Shown one piece after another: positions 29,710 through 43,115 of a stretch of 64,000 nt of DNA. This DNA comes from Megalobrama amblycephala (taxonomy: Eukaryota; Chordata; Actinopteri; Cypriniformes; Xenocyprididae): the NCBI RefSeq assembly GCF_018812025.1, contig NC_063049.1, positions 38,975,845 through 39,039,844 on the forward strand, read 5' to 3'. Within the stretch, counting starts at the first letter, position 1, and each line of letters begins with the position of its first letter. The position numbers were made by a program, and so were the translations under genes. The notes under the pieces are model-generated. The model searched no databases. It had not been told where the DNA came from and saw nothing but the letters and a program-made list of their open reading frames with translations.

Positions 29710-31961
29710 AAAAAAACGCTTTGGTGAACACATGGCCTTAAAAACATTTTTTATTAATTTAAATAAAGCTGAAATAAAATAAAATAAAATAAATAAGTGT
29801 CCTAAAGTTGAGGCACTAAAATTAATAAATAAATCAATTTAAATAAATAAATACATTTTAATAAAAATCTGAATTCAAACTAATTTAAATAAATAAAACT
29901 AAAAATGAAATAAAATAAATTAAACCTAAAATAGTAATATTTAAAAATAAATGAATAAAATGACAAAAGCATATAAGAAAATGAAACTAAAAAAACTAAA
30001 ATAGTATATAAATAATATTAAAATAACACTGTTCTGAAAATCTGTCTGTACACCATGAATTCAAACCTGCTCACGACAAAGGCACAAAACACAATCACTC
30101 AGAACACAGTTATGATGAGGAGTGGGATTTTGGAATAATAAAAGATTTGTCGATGGAGATACAGAAAATAAGGAAACAGGAAAAATGGCAAGAACCAATG
30201 CAACAGTCAAAATCCCCTGCCACTTGTCGTGCTTGAGTCAGAAAAACTCTGATTTGCATGGAAAAGGTTCTCAAAATCGGGAGTAAGATACCAAATTTCT
30301 GATCGATCAATGAATTTCTATGAATTTTGCTGTTGTGATGAAAATTACCCACAAGTAACATTTAAAAGCTAAGCATAACTACAAAAAACTAAATAAATAA
30401 ATAAATGCACAATAGAAATATCCATGAAAAAGATCTGAATAATTCTCATGACTTTTCCAGGCCTGGAAAGTACAGTTACTAAACCCTAACATTTCCAGGT
30501 TTTCCCAAGCTAATCAAAAAAAAAAAAAAAAAAAAAATGTGATGTGGCAGGTTATATAGTACCGTAGTAAATTATGTCATCATTTGGCTCTCAGGTCAGT
30601 GGAAACCCTTTTGAAGCAGGTTAGCAGATCCTCAGGCTGACCATTTTGGTGGAATAGGGGTAACTGAAAGAGAGCAGGGGAAACGCCAACAGCAATTTCA
30701 CATGCCATTATTCTTGTCACCACCAGAAAGTGTGCAGTTTGAACTTTCGTGCACCCACCACCTCGAACACAGTGTTAAAAAAGTATTAAAAACAACCTCT
30801 GAGTGCCACAAATACCACAGAAGTTTCAAGCCCCAATCCGATATGCTGGCAAGAGCTGATAGGATCAGCGGGAGCCCGGGGCCTCCCTAAAGCATTTGCA
30901 TGATTTACTCCGAGTGGCTGTGAACCTGCAGGAAACAGGACTGTAGGAATGAAAAGCGAGACGAGGGGATCTGCACCACTAGAGGGCTTCCTCCAGGCTT
31001 CACTGAGGTTGGGAATATGGGGAAGTGTACTTTAACACACACTTACGATTATTTTACGGCCTGTAGACTCTCATTTCTGCAGGGGACACCTGTGATGAGA
31101 GCAAACACTGCTCTAAAGAGCAAGCACATGATCATCTAACCAAATAATCTGATTTAGTGACTCCCTCTTGCATTTCGCAGATGTGTGATAAAGTGCAAAC
31201 AACGACATGTAAAAGAATAAAAGAACAGCTTTAATGAACAAAAATAAATACACACCTTTCTAATCTACAAGTGCCTCAAGAGTTAGGTCACTAGCAAATA
31301 TGAGCTAATCTTTAGAGGTTAAACACATCAAAAATTAATTTTGACCGCAACAAAATGGTTGAAATTGAACTTTGCTACTATAAAGGTTAGTTTTATGACA
31401 ATATAATAACAATATTAGGCTTATAACAGAGCAGGTGACCCAATTTCCTTTCCATTCAAAATATATTGTATAAAACTGCTGGCATTTATTAAACACACAC
31501 ACACACAGGTCAACTGTTAGTTGGCACAGGGTTCATTTCTGCGTAAGAAGTGGGTGCCACTTCAAAAAAGCAGAATTGAAATGTCTGCCCACTGGAGACA
31601 GAATCATTAATTATATAAATACATTAAAAATTCAGAATCTGTTAAAGTAAAGATAACTTTTTAAAATGTTGTCAGAACATAAAGAGGTAGCAGAAAGATT
31701 TTAAAAATATTATAAAATATAAAAAAAAAAAAACTATAAATATTTAATATAAATATTTTAAAAAGATATATTTAATATTAAAATATATAGGAACAAGCTT
31801 GGTATAATTTCTGATAAACAATTCAGCTTTGCTGGCACATGGAATATAAAATAAGAATAATTCATAATTCATAGCTGATCTGAACATTTGGGGGGGGAGC
31901 TTCAACTGGTTATTGAAGTGATTAAGACTGTTAAAACCATCATAAATGGTTGTTAGAATTG
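27935..31961. other. Long non-coding stretch, no gene seen
   Basis: Contains A-rich simple sequence (29660-29720 with AAAAG units; 29750-30020 with AAAT units), a poly-A run at 30515-30537, and ordinary unassigned DNA. Open frames are short and overlap on both strands. The segment from about 29170 (aaaaggtgcattcag) to 29660 may be another MITE, but I could not match two ends. Confidence 0.35.
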
Positions 31962-31965
31962 TTAA

Positions 31966-32913
31966 AGGTGCCGTAGAATGTCTTTTTAAAAGATGTAATA
32001 TAAGTCTAAGGTGTCCCCTGAATGTGTCTGTGAAGTTTCAGCTCAAAATACCCCATAGATTATTATTTTTTTTTATTAATTTTTTTAGCTGCCTATTTTG
32101 GGGCATCATTAAATATGAACCGATTTAGGCTGCGGTCCCTTTAAATGCTCATGCTCCCCGCCCACGGAGCTCACGCTTGCCTTAAACAGCATAAACAAAG
32201 TTCACACAGCTAATATAACCCTCAAAATGGATCTTTACAAAGTGTTTGTCATGCAGCATGTCTAATCGCTTAAGTATAGTATTTATTTTGGTTTACATTT
32301 GATTCTGAATGAGTTTGAGGCTGTGCTCCGTGGCTAACAGCTAATGCTAGACTGTTGGAGAGATTTATAAAGAATGAAGTTGTGTTTATGCATTAAACAG
32401 ACTGCAAGTGTTTAAAAATGAAAATAGCGACGGCTCTTGTCTCCGTGAATACAGTAAGAAACGATGTAACTTTAACCACATTTAACAGTACATTAGCAAC
32501 ATGCTAACGAAACATTTAGAAAGACAATTTACAAATATCACTAAAAATATCATGTTATCATGGATCATGTCAGTTATTATTGCTCCATCTGCCATTTTTC
32601 GCTGTTGTCCTTGCTTGCTTACCTAGTCTGATGATTCTGTGCACATCCAGACGTCCTGCCCTTGTCTAATGCTTGAACATGGGCTGGCATATGCAAATAT
32701 TGGGGTCATACATATTAAGGATCCTGACTGTTACGTAACAGTCGATGTTATGTTGAGATTCGCCTGTTCTTCGGAGGTCTTTTAAACAAATGAGATTTAT
32801 ATAAGAAGGAGGAAACAACAGAGTTTGAGACTCACTGTATGTCATTTCCATGTACTAAACTCTTGTTATTTAACTATGCCAAGATAAATTCCATTTTTAA
32901 TTCTAGGGCACCT
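31966..32913. mobile_element. TTAA-target MITE, AGGTGCC ends
   Basis: The left end aggtgccgtagaatg and right end ttctagggcacct are inverted copies. The target TTAA is duplicated at 31962-31965 and 32914-32917. Length 948 bp. The right arm (ttatttaactatgccaagat, and a segment with gttacgtaacagtc) is a recognised cyprinid repeat. TTAA duplication is characteristic of piggyBac and Kolobok elements; the sequence alone does not separate these. Confidence 0.85.
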
Positions 32914-32917
32914 TTAA

Positions 32918-34824
32918 AATTAATCATGCTGTACATCATAAATTAATCATAAAATAATCTAAAAAAAAAAGAAAAAAAAAAGTAAGCATTTATTTAAAAC
33001 AATAGTTTTTAACTGTACCAACCAACTTCCTCCACAAACCCACATGCGCCACAAAATTTCAGTCAGCATATGTAGAAAATACTTTAATACATAAACAAAT
33101 AAATGCTTCAAATGCACTTAGTTGTGTTTATTCCAGCAGAGATATTCAACAAAGTATGAAACCTGTTTCCGCTAATGAGGGCACATCCTGATTATCCAAA
33201 GCTGGCACAAGGATATAAACATTATGTCAGCCTCTAAAACTGTTTAAAGCACTGCTGATAAGATATTCCCACTGTCAGTCTTCACAAATGGGCTAACCAG
33301 CAGCAGACGTCCCAGTGGGACTGGAGTGTTTTCCTCGAGGCGCCCCTAGAGGAAGTGATGACATAGCCTCTCCACATTACAAGACTGTTAATAGAACATG
33401 TTAATGCAAGAGCACTATCGTGCTACACTTAAGTCCCCCACACCTCTAGAGAGGATAACAAAATGGATAAACAAGCAGTTTACCCCCATGATTGCATAGA
33501 GTTAATAAGTAGATTTATATTTTATGTATTTAACCCGTTTGATCATCAAGTGGGCAAAACCCACCCCACAAATGTTCTGTAGCACAAACGGTGCAGGAAG
33601 AAGTCACGCCAAAGTTTAATACTTGTGGTTAGAAGTTTGTCAAGATCACTAACCCCAAGTATGAGCAATAGATTTAGCGATGCTTGCAAAGCACCACTAA
33701 TAAGCATTTTCAGCATTCTTCCTGCAAAAGAAATGACTAACAAACACCCTGAGCCAGCCAGGAAAACAAGATCAAACAAACAACGAGAGCCTTTAATAAG
33801 TGCTAATCGAAGACGGCCCTCTAATAATAACTTCTTCTGGTAGGACAATGTCTTATGTGATGTCAAGGGTAAGTCACTCAAAAAATGTGCTGTAAAAAGC
33901 CTTTACCTTCTCAAAAGTGAGGTCAAAGATGGAAGACGTATTACGTCATGTACCAGGATCATGGACTAATCGGTAGAAACGCAGATATACTGCTTTAGAG
34001 AATGATGAAAATCAAAATGTGATTGTGCGTCACAAGGATGCAAGAGTTCATACAGCTTTTCAGGCACTTTTTCCAAGACTTTCAGGGTGCCTAAATCATG
34101 GCCATTGTAACCAATGTCTTGTAATCAATGTCTTTTTTTATACGGATTAGAATGTTGTTCTCATTGTTGAACTGAATTGATTTGAATTGAATTGTATACA
34201 TTTTTCAGAGCAGCAACTACCTGTATTGTGTAAAAAAGAAAAAAAAGTTGTAATTCGTTGTGCATTAAAGCAAGACTAGAGACTGTTGCAATAAAGGAAG
34301 CACAAATATAATGATTAGATCATTTTCATTTCATATGTGAAGTAATCAAGCATTTTACAGGAACATATTCAAAGTTCAAAACCATAATTAACCTAGAAAC
34401 CAAACCAAGCATTTCCCAAACTTTCCAAACTCCCACAATGGTTTCCAAAAATGCTCTGAAGCATGACCAAAAGTTAAGAAAATGTTAACATTCACTGCAA
34501 CACACTCTGACAAACATCCATTGACAAATGCAAATTTGAAAGCATCAGATCCATTTCAGAAAAACAACAGATTGTATTTCAGGATTTTCCATTGACTTTT
34601 GGATTATTGCAGAAAATAAGCTCTGTGACACATTTTGTTCATCATGATAATCTTCACAAATGAAAAACTTATGAATTTTGAAGCCTAAATACAATAGGCA
34701 GTAGTCAAAAGCTAAAAGTAGGCTATAAATGAACTACACCACAGTCGCGTGACTCTTTCAGACTTTAAGAAACATTTTCCCTGAAAGTTTGAGTTATTAT
34801 AGTTTGTAAGAATGTGATTACCCT
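32918..34824. other. Non-coding stretch, no gene seen
   Basis: AT-rich DNA. The 111-codon minus frame at 33546-33881 has no recognisable domain. Confidence 0.4.
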
Positions 34825-34825
34825 T

Positions 34826-34972
34826 ATGAAAATTAAACATGGTTTTATTATAGTAAAACCATTTTTGTTTGTTTTTTTCTTTTTTTTTGGCGTATTGATT
34901 ACCATTTGTATAACCACACAAATACCATAGTTAAACTATGGTTTTTGAGGCAAAACCATGGTTAATTTTCAT
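34826..34972. mobile_element. Short palindromic MITE
   Basis: The left arm atgaaaattaaacatggttt is mirrored by aaaccatggttaattttcat at the right end. Length about 147 bp. No coding capacity. Confidence 0.75.
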
Positions 34973-34974
34973 GA

Positions 34975-36190
34975 GAACACAATGAGGCTGTGAAAGCGAT
35001 GAGTTTATATATTCACCGACAACCTCTGTAGTCCCATTTAGACACTTGTTAGCAACCATCAAGCTTTAATAAAAATCACAAGGGGGAAATATTTTTTGTT
35101 GTAGAATAAAACATAAAAAAAAATATCTTGATCTAGGTGTTACCACAGACCTTATTTTAGGCATTTAACCAAAAACCCATTAAAAACACACTGACTTCAG
35201 GACGATAGAAGAGCTAAAATCCTGACTCGGTACTCTATTTGCTGTTCTGACCCATCTGACCCATCTCTTCATGCACCCTCAAAACACATCTTACCCATTC
35301 CAATCCATTAAACACTCCGCTAGAGCATTCTCAAAGACCAAAGAAAAGGCTAAAACAGGATAACCAGACAGAAATGAACTGAAATCAGATGAGGGTGCTC
35401 AAGTCTGACCCTTTCAACCATGGATTGGATGTTCTCATTCAAGCACATTGAGACAGCTCACACTGATCCTGTCCAAAGGCAGTCTTCTGCTCTCCTGACT
35501 GTGCTGTGATAGCAATGTCAAAGAAACTGAGTCTGCTCCCAGCGTCTACATCTTTCAGCAGTGAAATTGTGGGTTTGTCCCAGGAGGAAGATGAAACAGT
35601 CAGGAAAGCAGCTGAGAAGACAAGTGAAACACAATCAAGGCGGTACACATGCTGTTTTGTAATCTCCTTTCACAAAAAGATAAAAGTACAGATTCCAAGT
35701 ACACGTCATAAAGCAAGTTATGTCTTCGTTAAAAACCATTCGGATCCATTCATCACAGTTTTTGCCCCAGGCTCTGGCTAAGGCGTCTAAGACTGACGTC
35801 TACAATTCTGGATGTGTTCTGCATGCAGATCTCACAGTTAAACAAGTCCTGCTGAGAGGAAGGCAATGAACAGACATGAAACCAAAGGTAGGCAGTATGG
35901 CCGAAATCATATAATCACAGTAGGATTCGGTTAGCCAGCATCATGGCCACAACATATAGCCGAAAATGCTGAAAAATGTGTCTATTTATTAGAAGAATAC
36001 CTGACCCAAAATGATCAATCGTCTAATCATTTACTCACACTCGTGTCATTCCAAACATTTATGGATTTCTTTCTTCTGTGTATCACCAAATGTATCATAG
36101 GCCTAAATAGATTGTAGAAACCATGGTCTCTACGATCTACTGGAGCATAAGAATACAATGCTTTTGAGCTTTTCCACATGCAATTACAAT
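34975..36190. other. Largely unassigned stretch
   Basis: No defined gene. Contains the exon candidate at 35439-35611 and, at 36000-36090, a fragment of the TTAA family found intact at 45293 (actcgtgtcattccaaac segment). Confidence 0.4.
35439..35611 (-). other. Candidate terminal exon, uncertain
   Basis: The minus strand shows a strong acceptor (gtttcacttgtcttctcag at 35612-35630) followed by an open frame of about 57 codons ending in TGA at 35439. It contains the string ISLLKDVDAGSRLSFFDIAI. A GTGAGC donor-like site also occurs before the stop. No known protein is recognised. The opposite strand has a 91-codon frame over the same bases, so chance openness is likely. Confidence 0.18.
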
Positions 36191-36194
36191 TAAT

Positions 36195-38796
36195 GCAGAC
36201 TAGCAAAAGCACATTATGTAAATTTTCGCCACTAGAGGTCGCTTATTCAAAACACAGGTGTAGCTTGAGGACGCCTTGATTTCGTGGTATCATGTTGTCC
36301 TCACGTCTACAGCTGGTGGAAAAGAATCGAGACGGGACTCAGGGAAGAAATCATGTTCATGGATTATTAACATTACTGTATGAATCAGAGCAGGGCCAAG
36401 TGCTGTGGGAGCTGAACGAGGCCGCTGGAGCGATTGCTATTGAGAGACGAGCACAGCACACGCACAACTTTATTATGCCGTGGTCGCTGCTTACACTTCT
36501 TCCAGTCAAGTGACAGGATTTTACCTGGGTCAAAAATGGTCTTCGGTGGTGACAGACATGGTCATTCACACAAAAAGTAAAAAGTGCCTTACCCACGTGA
36601 TCTGCGAACCAATACTGACAATAAATTAACCGCCACTCTCACTGTAATCGTTTCTTGCCCTCTACGCAAGAAATCTGTGATTTCAAAGCTTTGTAAGAGA
36701 AGATGCTTCTTTGCTAAACCTGATAATTATTTTGGTACATATATTAATAATGATTAATAATCAATATAAAAAAAAAAGTAGCATTAAAAAGTTTATTTTA
36801 ACTAATATTCTAATTTTCTATCATATACAATTGAACGTACCTAGCTAACAACAACTTTTTTGTTCTGGTTTCACCTCACTCCAGTCTAAACTAATTTATT
36901 TTATAGGTAATTTACTACACACTGTCATTTAAATAACCTGAAAATATTGTGGATTATTAAGGCTAAATCTTATTAACCACTCTTGCTAAATGGGTTAAGC
37001 ACACTTACGTTCTCATTTCAGAGGTGTTCAGATTCAAGAGTAAATGATTTGTTATACACCGATTCAGACAGTGACGTCTCGTGAGTTCGGTGCTGGACAG
37101 ATCGGTTTTTATAAATATTCATTAAAATGAATCGGTTCAAATGAGTCATTAGGTTGCGAATCGGACATTAGCACATGTGGACGCGTTGTGTGTGAACCCA
37201 GGCTGTTAGAACATCGCAAAAGATTTACCAACATTAACACTTCATCACTGGAAAGGATTTTTTTTCTTTTTCTTTTTGTTCCACGTGTCAGAGAAGATGA
37301 GGTGATGTTTTTTTGAGCACTATTCACACCCAGCGGTAATTCAGGAAAAAAAAAAATTCTCTGAATGCGCCACTTGAAACATGGATTCGGTCTTTCGAAC
37401 TTTTAGCATCGTGCCAGTTGATTTAGATTAATGTGTGCAAGGGAGAGAGATCAAAGTCAGTGCTTAGTCAGTTAAGGCCCCGATATACTTCAAACGAAAT
37501 CGAAGAACGAACTGATGTGATGTTATTTTGAACAAAATCAGGCTAAAACAAAGTTTGTTTTGTGTTCTTTTTGGAAGTTCAAAACAGCTCCAGCTGCAAA
37601 ACACATTCGTACTGCCATTGGTCCGTGACGATAATGTAATAGGAGGTGTGCACCGAGGCTCCGCCTTCATTCGCCTGGAGCTGTTCTCTGACTCATTTCG
37701 TTTGTTGAGGTAAGATCTCCATGGGTGAAAACACGAACACACTGGATAGCCGCTTTATAGTACAAAATGAAGTTGTGCTTCTAATGAAATGAGGCACTGA
37801 CACTGTTTTTCATGTTTGATACGGTAAAGCTGCTTGCTTTTAAGCAATCTATTGAATAAAGAGATAATAATATAAATAAACGTGACATGACTGGAGTGCT
37901 AATTTGCAGAGCTCCTGTTAACATACCAATGTTGTTATGATCAGATGCTTTTCTTATGCTTTCTATAAAAATGCTTGCAGTTTTCTCATTTTTGTTGTGT
38001 TTATTTTATCACTGAGAGGAAAGTGTACAGCACGTATTTACATATTCATCTAACCGTCGCTCTCAGCAGTGTGGGCGGCGTCAGATGTTTGATTACAGTA
38101 TATCGCTGGTGACGCATTTCGAACTTCGTTTTACTCCTAAACGAAGAACGAAAAAGAACTTTGTTTGAAGTATATCGGGGCCTTTAACATGCACCCTATC
38201 ACTGCGTCATTCATAAATCACATAACTTATCAAAAAAGGCTTTGGCGGGACAAAAATTATTTACAATGCAGGAAAAACCCTGAGCGTATGTGGGGTAATG
38301 TAGTGCTGTTTTATGATATTATATACATTTGTGTGTTCAAAGTTGTTATAATGGTACTCTGTGTTCACTCAGCGGCTGCTATGAGACACTTGTTGCACAC
38401 TGCAGTAAGCTAGATTAGTATTAGGCATGGTAAAACATGGTACTTACTGTAAACCAAGAAAACGAGATTTAAACAATAAGACTTACTGTGTTGAGCTATA
38501 TAACAATGATTAGTTTTCTGTTGATGAATGGATCCAAACATTTGCTCACCTGTCTAATAAAACACATAATATATTAAAGCATCTTCGGTGTTTCCATGGT
38601 TTCTACAAAACCAAGGGTAACGCGGGTGTGATGTCATTGATAGGCGACACACAGACATGGATGGTCCGTGTCCTGGTTAAAACTGCTTATTTCTCTGGAT
38701 TTAAATATTTTTGGAAACATTTGGGATAATGTAAGTACACAAGTCAACTAAACATAACAATCCAAAAATCTTACATATCGTGCCTTTTATTGTGCT
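36195..38796 (+). mobile_element. Interspersed repeat family X, copy 2 (interrupted)
   Basis: The left end gcacattatgtaaattttcg and right end cttacatatcgtgccttt are inverted relatives. The segments 36205-36510 and about 38298-38570 match copy 1 at 4.9-5.5 kb in reverse complement. Between them lie about 1.8 kb absent from copy 1, including the MITE at 37475. Copy 2 is therefore a mosaic. Confidence 0.6.
37475..38184. mobile_element. MITE with AGGCCCCGATATACTTC ends
   Basis: The left end aggccccgatatacttcaaa and right end tttgaagtatatcggggcct are perfect inverted repeats, and a second shared motif, cgaagaacga, lies slightly further in. TTA is duplicated at 37472-37474 and 38185-38187. The 3-bp TTA target fits PIF/Harbinger; a TTAA reading with one base lost is possible. 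Length 710 bp. Confidence 0.85.
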
Positions 38797-38799
38797 CAA

Positions 38800-38971
38800 A
38801 ATAAGCTTTTGAAAGAAGTAACAATGTCCAACATTCTTTTGAATCAAATATTTTCAATGAATCAATTGATCCAGTTCACAAAAACAGTCTGAATGATTTG
38901 TTCACAAATTGGCCTGATTTGGTTCAACTCACCAACTTAAATGGGCCCTTTGAACACACTTTCCACAGTTA
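38800..38971. other. Short AT-rich spacer
   Basis: No gene or repeat end recognised. Confidence 0.4.
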
Positions 38972-38975
38972 TTAA

Positions 38976-39209
38976 AGTGATAGTTCACCCAAAAATAATA
39001 ACAATTCTGTTCAAACAGTTATGGGGCACCGTTGACTACCATAGTATGATGAAAATCAATGGTACCCCACAACTGTTTGGTTACAAATATTCTTCAAAAT
39101 ATCATCCGTTGTGTTCATCGGAACAAAGAAATGTACAGTATACAGGTTTGAAACAAATTAAGGGTGAGTAAATGATGACAGAATTTTTATTGTTGGGTGA
39201 ACTATCCCT
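38976..39209. mobile_element. TTAA-target MITE, AGTGATAGTTCACCC family (short copy)
   Basis: The left end agtgatagttcacccaaaaa and right end tgggtgaactatccct are inverted copies flanked by TTAA (38972-38975; 39210-39213). It belongs to the same family as 45293-46016 but is reduced to 234 bp. It holds a tcaatggtaccccacaact inner arm. Confidence 0.85.
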
Positions 39210-39214
39210 TTAAA

Positions 39215-39968
39215 TTTTTAATATATTTTCATTTGTATAAAAAAGTACATTTACAACACTACACTTGTCTGTATAGGTGTTATTAAAGACCACTGTAATC
39301 AATCTCTAGATGTTTTTTTCCTCTCATTTGGAAAGTCATAGAAATGCTATCATGGATTTTTCTTTTGCTATTGTACAAATGGGAACGCAAAAATTATGTG
39401 TTGTAGTTTTCGTTCACCATTATAGAAGTTCACACACCAATGATGATTTCCACTTCTGATGTCACTGGAAATGTGAAAAGGGTGCATGATCCAATTACAG
39501 TGCACTAGAGATGAAGAAAATGAATGAACTTATTAGCATCACATGGTATATAGGGTGTACAGCGTGATACTGGCACTTCTCAGGCTGTTTATAAAACATC
39601 ACAGGTTGGAGCACATGGCTGCCATGTGCATGTGTGTGTAGTGTGAATGAGAACATCATGATTTCAGTAGGACGGTCCACCTCTGTGTGTGACAAACAGG
39701 ATGGATGAGTCAGATGCTTCAATCGCTCACTCCTTCCTGTCCTTTCGAACATGCTGTTAAACTCCGAGAGACACCAGTGAGGCACATGTGCACACACAGG
39801 TGTTGGCAGGGTCCAAAATTAACTTCACCACAGCTGCCGGTGAAATGAGAAAATTTGCTGTCTTAAATATTTCTTACCTGCCATAAAACTGTATTATTTG
39901 TTTATGCAAAATACAAAGATATTGCTATTTTCTTTTTTTTTTTTTTTTGTATGAAATGTTTAAAAAAT
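39215..39968. other. Non-coding stretch, no gene seen
   Basis: AT-rich DNA with a poly-T run near 39930. No element ends recognised. Confidence 0.4.
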
Positions 39969-39971
39969 ATT

Positions 39972-40420
39972 ATACACCACTGTTCAAAAGTTTGGAGACT
40001 GTAAGATTTTTAAGTGTTTTTGTGTCTCGTCTGCTCACCAAGGCTGCATTTGTTTGAACAAAATTCAGTAAAATCGAAATATTGTGAAATATTATTACAA
40101 TTTAAAATAACTGTTTTCTATTTGAATATATTTTAAAATATAATTTATTTTATGTAAAGCTGAATTTTCAGCATCATTACTCCAGTCTCGAGTGTCACAT
40201 GATCCTTCAGAAATCATTCTAATATGCTGATTTGCTGCGTAAAAACATTTCTTATTTTTATCAATGTTGAACAGTTGTGCTGCTTAATATTTTTTTAAAA
40301 AGTATTGTTTTATGAATGGAAAATTCATAAGAACAGCATTTACTGTACTATGACATTTACTATCACTTTTGATCAATACTGTAATGAAAAGGTCTTTCTT
40401 AGTACCATTATGCAAAAATG
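39972..40420 (+). mobile_element. Half copy of the Tc1-like palindrome, copy D
   Basis: Begins acaccactgttcaaaagttt and carries the tctgctcaccaaggctgca and gtgtcacatgatccttcag landmarks of copies A-C, in one orientation only. The mirrored arm is absent. Confidence 0.75.
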
Positions 40421-40424
40421 AATA

Positions 40425-42940
40425 ATTTATTTAAAAAATAAAGTATTTGTTGTACTTTTATTAATGATGATCTAATGAGAATCAATGAAAAATTTGTGAT
40501 TGAAATGAAAATTACAAAAAAAAAAAAAAAAATTATACAACTTCTTGAAGAATTACAGTAATAAGAATTACAATGGAGAAAGAAAAAAAAGGAAAAAAAA
40601 ACTATTATTAAGTTTTCCCCTTTTGATTTTTTGGTGAATTGCAACCTGGACACAAGGATAGGACAGATTATAATCCTGCAGGCTTTCCTTGTCATAACTA
40701 CAAGCTATAATGTCCAAAAGATGGGAAAATACATCAGAAATGTGTTAATGAAAATGAATACACATGTGTGTCTAATAATACATTGCGAAAGAGACAAATG
40801 TACCAGATCTAATAGAGAACACAAAGATGCAAAATGGTGTTCAGTCACAGACACACATTCAAGCTCATCCATCCATCCATATCTTCCATCCGCACTAGCT
40901 TGTTTTCTAAGTATCAGGGCACCGTGGGCCTCTCTGATGGGGGTCTCTTCCTGAAAATATTTTCTTGAGATTCACCCATACATCAACAGTCTGTACCTCC
41001 ATATCTCTCCTCAGGGCTGATAGCCCTCTGCTAGAAGTCCTCTCACAGGACCCAATCAACCATCTGCCCTCTAATCAAAGCGCTGATTAAAAGATCCAGC
41101 ACTCCCAGTTGTGGGAAAAGATCCAGCTATGTCATCCAGACAATTAACACCACTCCATATCGTGCATTTCTCCACACCAAGCCACGTCGCAGCACAGAGG
41201 GCACGTAATGCTCAGGATGCAGCCTCGGGGATGCGCCATGAGATAATGGCATGAGCCTGGGTGAATAACCCTGACAGTCGTCCTGATGAGAGCCAACAAT
41301 CCCGTACTAATTGCTAAATGTCTAAAGAGCCTGTATACGGTAGATGTAATGGCAGGATGAGTGCAATTAGAGAATAACAGAGTGCCTGGAAATAAAACAC
41401 AGCTAAGTAAGTCTGTGTGACTTTTTCATGACTTTTCCAGTTAGTTGTGATGTCTGGATATGGATTTTCTGAAATTTTTTTACAGAGAATGCACTCACTG
41501 AGAGCAATTTCTCATCGATTAAATATTTTAGAGCAGTGAATCTCTACCGGTGGGTCATGACCCAAAAATGAATCACTGACAACAAGAATAAAACAATGCA
41601 AATGTAAAAATTATAAAATGCAAAAAACCTTTTAATTGTATTCAGTAAGGAAAAAATCTGCAAAATAAATAGGCATAACTTTTAAAAAATCTTGGAAAAA
41701 ATATGAAGTATTTTATTTTAGATAAATCTGAATGTTCTATTAATTATTTATTAATTTCTTTCTTTAAATTACTTTCTATTAATTTATTTACAAAACTGAT
41801 GCTGGATATAATAGTCATTAAATGTTAAATAATATTTAAATTACTTAATATTTACATTTATTAATTACTTTAACCATTGCCAAAATCATTCTAAGACTAA
41901 AAGACATGCTCTGACTTAATTAATTAAAAAATGAAAAATATAAAACATTTATAATAATTAAATTATTGGGAAAAATACTTTTCATTTTTTATGGATTATA
42001 TAAATATTATTTAATGTATGGATAACATTTATTTTTCCATTAATTTTGAACCCATTGCTTATTTGTGAAAAACAAAATGTGTGATGCTGGAAATGGTAGG
42101 CAGTGGATGGCCTGTCTACGTTTGGGTCATTCCTCTGGGTGTCCAGACCACAGCCTCAGGTGATCGTCAATTCATGCTCTAAATCTTCTAAGAATAACAC
42201 ACATGCCCAGTCAAGCAGCACAAACAAGACAGACCTGACATATAAAATTAACTCTTTAGAAATGCCTCACTCCAATTTTAGCCTGCGCTCCAGTCTGTAG
42301 GGCATCCTTTCAGTGGCACAGACTCACTCTCATCAAAAGTTCTGCTGCATTGTAAAATTAAAATAAAGTTCACTTCACCAGAACACCTACATTTTTACAT
42401 ACGGATGTACAAAATGACATTTTTAGCAACATATATTCCACAAGATGCTGAAAAACAGTGAGTCACAAATGCCAAAGGTGTTTGTCTACATGCCAACATA
42501 GACTAAAAAAAAAATGAAGTGTGACACTAATTGTCATTAAAATGTATTGTTAAAGAGGTGAATATGTTACAAAAGCTAAGCTTTATAAGGCTGCAGTGGC
42601 TAAAATGTAATGAATTTAGAGGCTTAACATGCCAGCAGTAAAACAAATACTGTTAGCATGCAAATCCATGTTAAAAACCCTGTCCATGAAATTTATCAAT
42701 TTTAAAAAGCACCAGCACAAAGGAAAACAAAACATAAAATTCAGATAAACTTGCTAGTTCTGAATGGGAAGGTCATGAGGCAAGTTTGTTCTCATATGAT
42801 GGACAGTGTTAAATGACAAATCACAAATTAAATATTTTATTATATTCCTTTAAATGACAAAATCAGTCCATGAAATCAGTCAATCAAACTCTACAATATT
42901 TTTGAGCAAATATATTAATAAATACATATTAATAAATACA
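40425..42940. other. Unassigned stretch with a single-copy-looking core
   Basis: The segment 40.94-41.40 kb is less AT-rich, has no repeat ends and contains TAAT-rich and palindromic words such as aatcaaagcgctgatta. The rest is AT-rich with A/T runs. No gene recognised. Confidence 0.35.
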
Positions 42941-43076
<136 letters not shown>

Positions 43077-43115
43077 AGCCCAAGCCAGGTAACAATTTGT
43101 TTGTTGAGTCCATGT

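Noticed and set aside
33546..33881. 111-codon minus-strand frame with hydrophobic stretch
   Set aside because: A 72-codon frame overlaps on the other strand and no family is recognisable; AT-rich DNA often gives hydrophobic reads.
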